Source of the DNA: Bacteroidota bacterium
Lineage (GTDB): Bacteria > Bacteroidota > Bacteroidia > Sphingobacteriales > Sphingobacteriaceae
Assembly: GCA_013286235.1 (NCBI GenBank)
Contig: JABDGE010000001.1
Location: 23,683 to 87,682, forward strand
Direction: 5' to 3'
Length of the DNA: 64,000 nucleotides
In this document: in pieces, positions 44,411 to 53,656 of the stretch
Numbering within the stretch: the first letter of the stretch is position 1
Layout: each line of letters begins with the position of its first letter
Program-made: the position numbers and the translations under genes
Notes under the pieces: model-generated
Databases searched by the model: none
Told to the model about the DNA's origin: nothing
Seen by the model: only the letters and a program-made list of their open reading frames with translations

Positions 44411-46408
44411 ATGATAAAAATTCGACGTTCTGCATTACGGAACATTTTAACAACGGGATGCCTGTGTTTAGCAGCCGCCGGTTGCTCTTTCGCACAGGCC
44501 CCGGCTCAACAACCCGACTCCATCCAGTACAACCACCTGGACGTTTTCGGCCCCATTACCTGGCCTACCACCACCGGCGATGACCGCTCGGCAAGCGGGC
44601 AGCCGGGACAGCATTACTGGCAGAACCGCGCCGATTACCAGATCAGGGCTACGCTGACCGAAGGCGCCCAGGATACCACGATCACCGGGGATGTGAACAT
44701 TACTTATACCAACAACAGCCCCGATAACCTGGATTATTTGTGGCTGCAGCTGGACCAGAACCTTTTCAGGCCTGATTCCCGCGGGGCGGCCGCGACCCCA
44801 ATCGGCGGCGACCGTTTTGATGTGAAAGGGTTCACCAAAGGCGGCGACCGCATCGAATCGGTTACCATCACCTACAAAGGAGAAACCTATACCGTTGATC
44901 CCGTTATCACCGATGCCCGCATGCAACTGCGCCTGCACAAACCGATGGAGGGAAAAGGCGAAAAAATACAAGTTAAGGTCAACTATAGTTTTGCCATACC
45001 ATTTTACGGCGCCGACCGCATGGGCCGCAAAAAGTTTAAACAAGGCTGGGTTTATGAGCTTGCGCAATGGTACCCGCGCATGTGCGTGTACGACGATGTA
45101 GAAGGCTGGAATACCCTGCCTTATATGGGCCTTGGCGAGTTTTATTGCGACTATGGCGATTACGACTATTATATCACTGCACCTGCTAACATGACGGTTG
45201 CGGGATCGGGCGATTTGCAAAACCCGAAAGAAGTACTGACTGAAACCCAGCAAAAGCGCCTCGAAGAAGCGCGCGGCAGCGACAAAACCGTGATGATCGT
45301 TACGCCGGAAGAAGTTGGACAGGCATCGGCCCATGTGGGTAAGGATGTGTTAACCTGGCATTTTAAAATGCTAAACACCCGCGATGTTTCATGGGCCGCG
45401 TCCACCGCTTTTATATGGGATGCCGCCAAAGTTAACCTGCCCTCCGGGCGTAAATGTATTGCCCAAAGCACCTACCCTGTTGAAAGCTCGGGCAACGACT
45501 CCTGGAGCCGGTCGACCGAATACCTGAAATACAGTATCGAAATTTATTCCGACAAATATTTTGAATACCCCTGGAACTCGGCTGTAAGCGTCTCGGGTGT
45601 GGCTTTGGGTATGGAGTACCCCGGCATCATTTTCTGCTTAAGTAATTTGAAGAATGGCCAGCTCTGGGGCGACATTACCCACGAGATAGGCCACAACTGG
45701 TTCCCGATGATCGTGGGCACCAACGAGCGCAAGTATATGTGGATGGACGAAGGCTTTAACACCTTCATCAACGAATATTCAACCCTGAAATTCAACAATG
45801 GCGAATATTTTAACAGCAAATCCCGACAGGCCATTGGCATTGCACGGGCGATGACAAGGCTAAAAGACCCGTTAATGACCGCTCCGGAAGCTATGGGCAT
45901 GAACGATTACGGCCAGTATTATAATAAGACCGCGCTTGGACTCGATATCCTGCGTAATGAAGTCCTTGGCCCCGACCGTTTTGATTATGCATTCAATGAA
46001 TACATCAAACATTGGGCATTTAAACACCCGCTGCCTTACGACTTTTTCAGGGCGATGAACGATGCATCGGGCGAAGATCTGAACTGGTTTTTCCAGCCCT
46101 GGTTTTTTACAACCTGGAAACTGGACCAGGCCGTCCAAAGTGTTAAGTACCTGAAAGACGATCCCGCAAACGGCGCCCGTATCACGCTTGTCAACAAGGA
46201 AAAGCTGGCTATGCCCGTTGATTTAAAGATTACCCAGGCAAACGGCAAAACCGAGGTACTGCACCTGCCGGTAAACATTTGGCAGCGCGGCGGCGGTGTG
46301 TGGGTATTTGATTATCCTTCTACCTCGGCCATACAATCATTGGAAATTGATCCTGACCACCAGCTGCCTGACGTGGACAGGAAGAATAATTTGTGGAACG
46401 GGAAATGA
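44411..46408 (+). CDS. M1 family metallopeptidase
   Basis: [10 protein letters not shown]...WMDEGFNTF; signal peptide. Confidence 0.93.
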   Translation: MIKIRRSALRNILTTGCLCLAAAGCSFAQAPAQQPDSIQYNHLDVFGPITWPTTTGDDRSASGQPGQHYWQNRADYQIRATLTEGAQDTTITGDVNITYTNNSPDNLDYLWLQLDQNLFRPDSRGAAATPIGGDRFDVKGFTKGGDRIESVTITYKGETYTVDPVITDARMQLRLHKPMEGKGEKIQVKVNYSFAIPFYGADRMGRKKFKQGWVYELAQWYPRMCVYDDVEGWNTLPYMGLGEFYCDYGDYDYYITAPANMTVAGSGDLQNPKEVLTETQQKRLEEARGSDKTVMIVTPEEVGQASAHVGKDVLTWHFKMLNTRDVSWAASTAFIWDAAKVNLPSGRKCIAQSTYPVESSGNDSWSRSTEYLKYSIEIYSDKYFEYPWNSAVSVSGVALGMEYPGIIFCLSNLKNGQLWGDITHEIGHNWFPMIVGTNERKYMWMDEGFNTFINEYSTLKFNNGEYFNSKSRQAIGIARAMTRLKDPLMTAPEAMGMNDYGQYYNKTALGLDILRNEVLGPDRFDYAFNEYIKHWAFKHPLPYDFFRAMNDASGEDLNWFFQPWFFTTWKLDQAVQSVKYLKDDPANGARITLVNKEKLAMPVDLKITQANGKTEVLHLPVNIWQRGGGVWVFDYPSTSAIQSLEIDPDHQLPDVDRKNNLWNGK

Positions 46409-46542
46409 TTTTTTGATGTGCGGATGTGCAGATGCGAGAATGTGCGGATGTCTTAAATTTCGGATTTCGGTCCCGATAGCTATCGGGTTCGGATTTGTAG
46501 ATGTGCAGACTTAAAGATCGGGCGTAATAAACTCGAAATAGA

Positions 46543-46577
46543 AAGCCCTGGTTTGATGAAAACCGGGGCTTTTTTTA
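46543..46577 (+). terminator. Rho-independent terminator after the M1 peptidase
   Basis: AGCCCTGGTTTGATGAAAACCGGGGCTTTTTTT. Confidence 0.75.
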
Positions 46578-46590
46578 TGTTTATATTTCA

Positions 46591-46755
46591 ATGGACGACA
46601 CCCCCAAACACGTTAAAAAACTCCAGCTGGAGATCTGGCTGGCCAAACCTCCTGAAGAATGGATACGTCTGACCTTGCAGATGAACGATGACCTGTTTAC
46701 ACTTTGGGATGAAGTAAAGAAGAACATGGCTGAATCTAAAAAAAGCGATTCCTGA
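46591..46755 (+). CDS. small hypothetical protein (54 aa)
   Basis: MDDTPKHVKKLQLEIWLAKPPEEWIRLTLQMNDDLFTLWDEVKKNMAESKKSDS; below ORF-track cutoff; follows a terminator. Confidence 0.6.
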   Translation: MDDTPKHVKKLQLEIWLAKPPEEWIRLTLQMNDDLFTLWDEVKKNMAESKKSDS

Positions 46756-46835
46756 TAAACACCGGCAAATTCCTATCGACCAGAGGTTGTTTTTTGGCGT
46801 TTAGCTCGACAGGCATCACTTTTGCCCTATAAGCA

Positions 46836-47063
46836 ATGTTAATAAAATACATAGCCATGGTTTTAACCTATTTAATCCGCGTTTTATCGCTCATTTTAGC
46901 GGTTTCGGGAATTATTGTACTGGGGTACTACTTTTATCTAACATTTCCAAATGTGAATTCCACAACAATATTGTGGATAACTTTTCCCGACCTGTTGCTT
47001 TTTTACCTCGTTTACAAAACCAATCCGCGTCAGGTAAGGCACGGGAAGCGGGTTTCTCATTAA
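46836..47063 (+). CDS. small hypothetical membrane protein
   Basis: 75 aa with two hydrophobic segments. Confidence 0.45.
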   Translation: MLIKYIAMVLTYLIRVLSLILAVSGIIVLGYYFYLTFPNVNSTTILWITFPDLLLFYLVYKTNPRQVRHGKRVSH

Positions 47064-47241
47064 TAATCCGTTGGAGCCACCGGGTATAACTACTTAGTTT
47101 TCAGCAATAAATATTGAGCCATCGGTCTTAAGCCATCCTTCTATTTTTAAATGTCAAGCGTGATTTTTAGCTAAGTTCTGAATAGTAAAATTTATCAACA
47201 TTGCTTTGATATATTTGCTCCCTGGGAATTGTTAACAACTA

Positions 47242-47595
47242 ATGGCTGCCATTCTCATCAAGCGTATTTATCTTCTTGCTGAAAGATCTGACGGGGTCCG
47301 CATCCTCGTGGATAGGCTCTGGCCGCGCGGCGTTAGCAAGGCGGCTGCAAAACTGGATTTATGGTTAAAGGAAATTGCACCCTCGACAGGGCTGCGGCGA
47401 TGGTTCCATAACACAGATGATACCGACAGATGGGAACAGTTTAAAGCAAAATACCTGCTCGAATTGACTCAAAACCCCTCCGTCGCGGAGTTGAAGGATA
47501 TTATCGGCCATAATGATACGGTTACCTTGCTTTACGCCGTAAACGACGAACACCATAACCATGCACTTATCCTGAAGGAATTTATTGCAGGATAA
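47242..47595 (+). CDS. DUF488 family protein
   Basis: RILVDRLWPRGVSKAAAKLDLWLKEIAPSTGLRRWF. Confidence 0.93.
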   Translation: MAAILIKRIYLLAERSDGVRILVDRLWPRGVSKAAAKLDLWLKEIAPSTGLRRWFHNTDDTDRWEQFKAKYLLELTQNPSVAELKDIIGHNDTVTLLYAVNDEHHNHALILKEFIAG

Positions 47596-47642
47596 TTGCC
47601 TCTTCAGCAATGCGATCGTCAGCCTTCCCCTGGATCGTTTCC

Positions 47643-48401
47643 TTAAAAGCTAAAACCTCGTTTCCACGCATATTCCGCAATGCCCGAAGCTGCTTCCGCA
47701 TCCAGTAGTATCTCGCAATTAGGATGTAATTGTACTACCGATGCCGGGATGTCTGTCGTAACCGGGCCCAGGATTGCTTGTTTAATGATATCGGCTTTAT
47801 GCGCACCCTTGGCAATCAGGATAAGCTTGCGCGTATGCATGATGTTTTTAATGCCGCGGGTCAGCCCCCCTAATACCGTTTCGGCAGGCACCTGCGTTTC
47901 CCGGCGTACCCGGGCTTCAAAATCGGGATCCATTGGCGATACCCATGTCTCGCTTTCGAAAGGCGTACCGGGTTGGTTTATACCGATATGACCGTTGCTG
48001 CCTATGCCCAGCATTTGCAGATCAGCGCCGCCACGTTCCGCAAGGCGTTGCTCAAACAATAAAGCCTCCGCTTCAAAATCGGCCGACATTGTAGGCGGCA
48101 TAATAAAGTTTTCTTCGGGAATGCCAAGCAGGCCAGCAATTTGGTTAAGGATCATGGTATAGCAGCTACCGGCATATTCGCGTGGGAGATTGGTAAGCTC
48201 ATCCACATTAAAAAGGGTTATGCGCGACACGTCAAAGGGATACTGCCGGTGGATATTCGATACAACACCGTGCATGCCGATCGTGGTTTGTCCTGTCGAA
48301 AGGCCTATCACAGCATTCGGTTTTTCAAGCATCTGGGCTATGATCCGCCAGGCTGCGGTTGTGTCAAACTCCTTTTCTGTTTTGGTTATGGTGATTTTCA
48401 T
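47643..48401 (-). CDS. nagB: glucosamine-6-phosphate deaminase
   Basis: GLSTGQTTIGMHGVV; FNVDELTNLPREYAGSCYTMI; LGIGSNGHIGINQPG. Confidence 0.9.
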   Translation of the reverse strand: MKITITKTEKEFDTTAAWRIIAQMLEKPNAVIGLSTGQTTIGMHGVVSNIHRQYPFDVSRITLFNVDELTNLPREYAGSCYTMILNQIAGLLGIPEENFIMPPTMSADFEAEALLFEQRLAERGGADLQMLGIGSNGHIGINQPGTPFESETWVSPMDPDFEARVRRETQVPAETVLGGLTRGIKNIMHTRKLILIAKGAHKADIIKQAILGPVTTDIPASVVQLHPNCEILLDAEAASGIAEYAWKRGFSF

Positions 48402-48595
48402 TTATCAAATTTTTTCCGAGGCCTAAAATAAAAGGCTTTACATTTCCGCTAAAATAACTCTTAGAAGTGCATCTTAACCACAGATCGCAAAGAATGTACA
48501 AGCAAAAATGGACAAACTATTAACACTCTGTGGCCTCTGTGCCTCCTCCGTGCCCTCCGTGGTTAAACTTTTATACTTTAGTTAGACGGAATACT

Positions 48596-48862
48596 TTACA
48601 AACCTTTCAATTCTTCCTTAAAAAACCGGTCAATGGCAGTAGCGGCGGCCATTTCGTCCTCTCCCTCAATCACGATCGAAACAATTTCGCCGCCTTTCAG
48701 CGCGAGTGAAAGCAGGTTCAGCAGGCTATTCAACCGAACTTCTTTTTCGCCTTTTTTGAGGCTGATAGCCGATTTGTAGGTTTTGGCCAGCTTCACCAGC
48801 GCTGTTGCCGGGCGGGCGTGCAAACCCTGGGCAGCCAAAATTGTATAATTGTTTACGATCAT
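48596..48862 (-). CDS. ptsH: phosphocarrier protein HPr
   Basis: MIVNNYTILAAQGLHARPATALVKLAKTY: active-site GLHARPAT; tracked start (49063) is too far upstream. Confidence 0.92.
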   Translation of the reverse strand: MIVNNYTILAAQGLHARPATALVKLAKTYKSAISLKKGEKEVRLNSLLNLLSLALKGGEIVSIVIEGEDEMAAATAIDRFFKEELKGL

Positions 48863-50571
48863 AAGCCCCGCAAATATGCTTTTATAGTTTCTGAATTGTC
48901 CATCTGTTTCACATTTTCGTATACATGCCGCGCATCGTCTAAACCGGTAGCGATGATAATCTTTTTTATTGCCGGAATTGCAGCCGCGCTCATGGAAAAG
49001 TCCTTTAGCCCCATGCCCAATAATAACTTCGTGGCAAGCGGGTCGCCGGCGAGCTCGCCGCACATGCCGGCGGAGATGCCGTGTTTTGCAGCCTGGTCGA
49101 GCACGAAGCCGATCAGCCGGAGCACGGCCGGGTCAAAGGGATCATACAAATAACTTATCTTGCTGTTCATGCGGTCAACAGCGAGGGTGTACTGGCACAG
49201 GTCGTTGGTGCCGATGCTAAAAAAATCCACTTCTTTCGCCAGGATATCGGCAATTATCGCCGCCGACGGGACCTCGATCATGATACCCGTTTTTATTTGC
49301 GCGTTGAAAGGAATGCCGCTTAATGACAGCTGGCGCTTCGCTTCTTCAAGGACGGATTTAGCTGCCCTTAATTCGGGTACGCCCGAGATCATGGGGAACA
49401 TGATGCGGACATCGCCAAACACCGAAGCACGTAAAATGGCCCTTAGCTGGGTGAGAAAAACATCCGGCCGGTCCAGGCATATCCGGATGGCGCGGTATCC
49501 TAAAAATGGGTTTTGCTCAACCGGCAAATCAAAATAGGGCAAATCTTTATCACCGCCGACGTCCATTGTTCGAATAACGAGCGGCCGGCCTTTTGACCGC
49601 AATGCTGCCTGTTTATAAAGCTCGAACTGCTCCCCTTCCGTAGGGAAAGAAGCACGTTCCATAAAAAGCAATTCCGTACGGAACAGGCCCACCCCTTCAC
49701 CCCCATTATCGTTGATGGCATCTAAATCATCAACGCCCGCTATGTTGCCTGACAAAGTGATCTTTACGCCGTCGGTTGTGTTTGCGGGGATATTTTTTAG
49801 CTGTTTAAGCTCTCCGTTTATCTGGATGAAGCGGTTGCGCTTTTCCCCGAATGTTTCAATTAAATTATCATCGGGATTGCAGTAAATCTCACCGGCTTGT
49901 CCGTCGAGGACTATTAGATCGCCCTCGTTCACGTCGTTTAAAGCAACACCGCAGCCCACTACCGCAGGTATACCTTTTGTCCGTGCAATGATGGCGGTGT
50001 GCGCAGCGCTGCTGCCTGCCTGTGTGGCAAAGCCTGCGATATACCTGAGATCCATACTAATGGTATCCGAAGGCGTCAGTTCCTGCGCTATGATGATGGT
50101 ATCGGACTCATAATGCTGAGCGTTGTTTTGGTATTGATGCAGATTTTTCCAAATCCGGTCGCCGGCATCTTTCATATCAGCCGATCTTGCCCGCATGTAT
50201 TCATCCTCCATGTTTTCAAACAGTTCAACCAGGTTCGTAACCACTTCCAGCAAGGCATCGTTTGTATTTTTCTTATCGACCCTGATCAACGCGAGCACGT
50301 CGTCGTTTAGCTGCGGATCCGTTATCAGCTCCACCTGCGTTTCCAGAATGGCCGTTTCTTCTTCAGTCAGCGAGGCTTCTCTTTCTTTCAGCAGCGCCTC
50401 AATTTCTTCCACAGAAAGTCTCACGGCCGCTTCAAAAAGAGCAATGGCCGCTAAAATATCTTCTTCGTTTTTCAGCAGCCCACCGGTAGCAACAGCCTTT
50501 GTCTTGTTCAACCACCGGGCTTTTCCTATAGAAATACCTGGCGAAACACCAATGCCGTTTATTGCTTTCAT
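48859..50571 (-). CDS. ptsI: phosphoenolpyruvate-protein phosphotransferase (PTS enzyme I)
   Basis: SSAAHTAIIARTKGIPAVVG; GVGLFRTELLFM; FSIGTNDLCQYTLAVDR; GMCGELAGDP. Confidence 0.95.
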   Translation of the reverse strand: MKAINGIGVSPGISIGKARWLNKTKAVATGGLLKNEEDILAAIALFEAAVRLSVEEIEALLKEREASLTEEETAILETQVELITDPQLNDDVLALIRVDKKNTNDALLEVVTNLVELFENMEDEYMRARSADMKDAGDRIWKNLHQYQNNAQHYESDTIIIAQELTPSDTISMDLRYIAGFATQAGSSAAHTAIIARTKGIPAVVGCGVALNDVNEGDLIVLDGQAGEIYCNPDDNLIETFGEKRNRFIQINGELKQLKNIPANTTDGVKITLSGNIAGVDDLDAINDNGGEGVGLFRTELLFMERASFPTEGEQFELYKQAALRSKGRPLVIRTMDVGGDKDLPYFDLPVEQNPFLGYRAIRICLDRPDVFLTQLRAILRASVFGDVRIMFPMISGVPELRAAKSVLEEAKRQLSLSGIPFNAQIKTGIMIEVPSAAIIADILAKEVDFFSIGTNDLCQYTLAVDRMNSKISYLYDPFDPAVLRLIGFVLDQAAKHGISAGMCGELAGDPLATKLLLGMGLKDFSMSAAAIPAIKKIIIATGLDDARHVYENVKQMDNSETIKAYLRGL

Positions 50572-50574
50572 CGG

Positions 50575-52152
50575 TCAGGCAAAAATATTGAGTGAGCTGC
50601 CAATAAAACCTAAAGCCAACAGGCCCAGCAGCAGCCAGGTAGTTTTGGCGCCCTGTTTTACAAAATAAAACACTAAAAAGGTAAGCCCAAGCGGAATGAT
50701 AAAAGGCACTACCTGGTTGAGCACACCCTGCACACGTACTGCGGAATCGCCTCCCCCAATCTTTAGCGGCGTTACAACCGACATCAGCGTGGCAGGCATG
50801 GCGCCAACCACCATCAGCCCTAATATCGCCGACCCTTTTGTAAGTTTATCCATCACCTTATTTTTGGCCAGGTCTTGTAGAAATTTGGTCCCGGTTTTAT
50901 AGCCTGTAAAAGTAAGCTGGTACCGCAGTAGCAGGTGCGGTACGTTAAAAATGAGCAGGAACAGCACAGGCCCCAAAAGATTGCCTTTTAATGCCAGCGA
51001 GGCCCCCACCCCTGCCGCAATCACTTTAAAAGTGCCCCAGAACAATGAATCGAACACACCGGCCAGCGGCCCCATCAGCCCTGCCTTAACCGAGCTGATC
51101 GTTTCTTCATCGAAATCTTCATCAACTCTATTCCGTTCTTCCATAGCGGCTGTGATGCCGATGATCAGAGTTGAACCATAGGGACTGGTATTAAAAAATT
51201 GCAGGTGGCGTTTTAGCGCCGCCGCCATTTGCTGCCGTGTGGTGTACAAACGCTTCAGGGCTGGAATGATTGCAAAAGCAAAGCCCGTGTTTTGCCAGGT
51301 CTCGAAATTGAAATTAGCCTCGAGCGCCAGGGATCTTAAAAACATCGACCTTATATCGGCCCGGGTAAGCAGGTTTTCGCGCGGGCTTTCAGGGATAGTT
51401 TCTTCGCCGAAGTCATCATCGTCAACAGCCTCTTCGGTCTTGTTTTGGGTGATGATAAAAGCGATTACCACCGCAATACCGCCGATCGCTATAACCGGGA
51501 GCCTGAGATAAGCCGCCAAAATAAACCCAAGAAAATAGTAAGGGGCCATGTTTTTTGTAAACATGAGGTTCATGAGCAGGGCGAAGCCGAGTGCGGGCAG
51601 CATGTTGCCGGCCACCTGCAGGCCCGACTGCACCCATGCAGGGATCATGTCCAGGAAGGATTTCATAGCGGCCGCGCCCAATTGCAGGGCCAGCCAAACA
51701 ATAATGCCCATCAGTACCGGTTTTAATAAGCCGGAAAGGATGTGCAGCCATTGCAGCTTTTTATAGTCGCCGGCATCGGCATATTGGTTGAATTTTTTAT
51801 TGAGCACGGAGCGAAAGACAAACAAGCCACTCACCACCAGCTCGGCCAGGATTGAAACGGGTACCGCAATGGCCAGCGCAATAGCGGGACCTTTGCCGGA
51901 TAGGATGGCGAAAGCCGTTCCCAGCACACCACCGCTAATGACATCTGGTGGTATGGCCGCGCCGACTTTTATGTTCCCCATAAATATCAGCTCCAGCGTG
52001 CCGCCGATGATGATGCCCTGCGTTAAATCGCCCAATACCAGCCCCACCAGCGGGGCGAGTACCAATGGCCTGCTCAATAACGTCGTTCCCAGAAAATCCT
52101 CCGAATGACCAAAAAAGGCGATCAGCGCTATTAAGATATAAGTTAGTATCAA
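50575..52152 (-). CDS. mannose-family PTS permease, fused IIC-IID
   Basis: N-terminal IIC-like membrane half (LVGLVLGDLTQGIIIGGTLELIFMGNI), C-terminal IID-like half (SLALEANFNFETWQNTGFAFAIIPALKRLY...GLMGPLAGVFDSLFWG). Confidence 0.9.
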   Translation of the reverse strand: MILTYILIALIAFFGHSEDFLGTTLLSRPLVLAPLVGLVLGDLTQGIIIGGTLELIFMGNIKVGAAIPPDVISGGVLGTAFAILSGKGPAIALAIAVPVSILAELVVSGLFVFRSVLNKKFNQYADAGDYKKLQWLHILSGLLKPVLMGIIVWLALQLGAAAMKSFLDMIPAWVQSGLQVAGNMLPALGFALLMNLMFTKNMAPYYFLGFILAAYLRLPVIAIGGIAVVIAFIITQNKTEEAVDDDDFGEETIPESPRENLLTRADIRSMFLRSLALEANFNFETWQNTGFAFAIIPALKRLYTTRQQMAAALKRHLQFFNTSPYGSTLIIGITAAMEERNRVDEDFDEETISSVKAGLMGPLAGVFDSLFWGTFKVIAAGVGASLALKGNLLGPVLFLLIFNVPHLLLRYQLTFTGYKTGTKFLQDLAKNKVMDKLTKGSAILGLMVVGAMPATLMSVVTPLKIGGGDSAVRVQGVLNQVVPFIIPLGLTFLVFYFVKQGAKTTWLLLGLLALGFIGSSLNIFA

Positions 52153-52181
52153 GTTTATAAATAATGTCGTTTATATAAAAG

Positions 52182-52261
52182 CTAAAAGCGCAAAGCTGAA
52201 AGCCAAAAGCTGAAAGCGCCAAGCTGAAAGCAGAAAGCAGAAAGCAGAAAGCAGAAAGCTA
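52182..52261. repeat. degenerate short-unit array (AGCTGAAAGC / AGCAGAAAGC)
   Basis: Iterated words between IIB and IIC-IID genes. Confidence 0.9.
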
Positions 52262-52450
52262 AGAGATTTATGACCAGCACAAATTATTCAATTTATATAA
52301 AATTAAATAACAACCCTCATCTTCCGCTCTTCCCGACTTCCGGACTTTCGGACTTTCGGACTTCTCACATCTCACATCTCAACCTTTCACCTCCGGCCAT
52401 GAACTATGAACCCTGCTACTGCTACTGCTACTGCTACTCCCTCTCACATC

Positions 52451-52921
52451 TCACAAAAGCTCCTTCACCAATTGTTTACTCTCCGTCGGCACCTGGCGTA
52501 TTTCCAGTTCTATTCCTTTTTCCAGCATTTCTTTCATCAGGCTGATGTCCTCATCCGTCACGGCGACCGCTTTCGAAATGAGCCTCGCTCCCTCGCGGGT
52601 GCGGATACCGCCAAAGTTTACCGACGTGATCGCGGGCACAGCCACTGCCAATGTATAAGCATCTTTCACGCTGTTGACGAGCACCAGTATCTTCAGGCTG
52701 GTACTTTTAATATCGCATAAAAGATCGGCGGCATCCTTTAGCGATTTTATCAGCAACCGGGCGCTTGCAGGCTTGGCGAGGCCCACGGTCATCTTCATAA
52801 ATTCGTCTTTGGCTACTTTGTCGTTGGCGATGAGCAGGGTGTCGACGCCTAACGAGGGCACCCAGGTAAAGGCAACCTGCCCATGGACCAGCCTGTCATC
52901 AATTCGTGTTAGTTTAATCAT
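52451..52921 (-). CDS. PTS mannose/sorbose-family IIB component
   Basis: MIKLTRIDDRLVHGQVAFTWVPSL. Confidence 0.93.
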   Translation of the reverse strand: MIKLTRIDDRLVHGQVAFTWVPSLGVDTLLIANDKVAKDEFMKMTVGLAKPASARLLIKSLKDAADLLCDIKSTSLKILVLVNSVKDAYTLAVAVPAITSVNFGGIRTREGARLISKAVAVTDEDISLMKEMLEKGIELEIRQVPTESKQLVKELL

Positions 52922-53351
52922 GCTGCTCCTTGTCGTTTGCGGCGGCGACCAGCTTATTCACAAAAACCATTTGCTTTGCCGCGCTTTCGATGGCCTGTTC
53001 AATTACTTCATCGAGTGGGGTATCAGTATCGGCGAGCATAATTTCCATCACCAGGGGCAGGTTAAAGCCTGAAACAATGTAAATACCCGGTTTTAACGCT
53101 TGCTGTAAAAGCTGGTTGGTTACGCTTCCGCCTAAAATATCCGAAAATATAACCAGTTCTTCACTATCAGTGAGTTGATCAACAATCGCTTTTATATCAG
53201 CCTCGACCGGGCGGTTCTCATCGGTATAAGCCTCAATCAGAAAAAGGTTGTCCGTAACGCCGATGATAAGGTCCAGCGAGGATTTTATGCCCGACGCTAA
53301 CCTGCCATGTGTGGCGATCAGGAATTTACGCTTTTTTTCGCCTGGATTCAT
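52914..53351 (-). CDS. PTS mannose-family IIA component
   Basis: FLIATHGRLASGIKSSLDLIIG; FSDILGGSVTNQLL. Confidence 0.92.
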   Translation of the reverse strand: MNPGEKKRKFLIATHGRLASGIKSSLDLIIGVTDNLFLIEAYTDENRPVEADIKAIVDQLTDSEELVIFSDILGGSVTNQLLQQALKPGIYIVSGFNLPLVMEIMLADTDTPLDEVIEQAIESAAKQMVFVNKLVAAANDKEQHD

Positions 53352-53476
53352 TGGTAAAAAATTGCTAAGGGCCGGTTTAATATTGGCCCCACAAGGTAGT
53401 AAAATATTGACCGTCGATGAAAACGATTTTTCACGGCATGTCTATTTTTTTGCGTTCAAGAGGGGCTTTGTTGCTC

Positions 53477-53656
53477 CAGACTTTCGGACTTTCGGACTTT
53501 CGGACTTCCCGACTTCCGGACTTCCGGACTTCCGGACTTTCCGACTTTCCGACTTTCCGACTTTCCGACTTCCGGACTTCCGGACTTTCCGACTTTCCGA
53601 CTTCCAAACTTCCGGACTTCCCGACTTCCGGACTTCCCGACTTCCGGACTTCCGGA
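53477..53656. repeat. degenerate short-unit array (GGACTTCCGGACTTTC)
   Basis: ~180 bp of iterated 8-nt-type words CGGACTTT/CCGACTTC with no spacers; abuts the stop codon of the gene at 53657. Confidence 0.9.

Noticed and set aside
44468-45334. 288-aa minus-strand ORF
   Set aside because: Antisense shadow of the M1 peptidase; composition typical of GC-rich shadow frames.
53477-53656. CRISPR-like periodic repeat
   Set aside because: Units are ~8 nt, degenerate and contiguous, with no unique spacers and no cas genes in the window.
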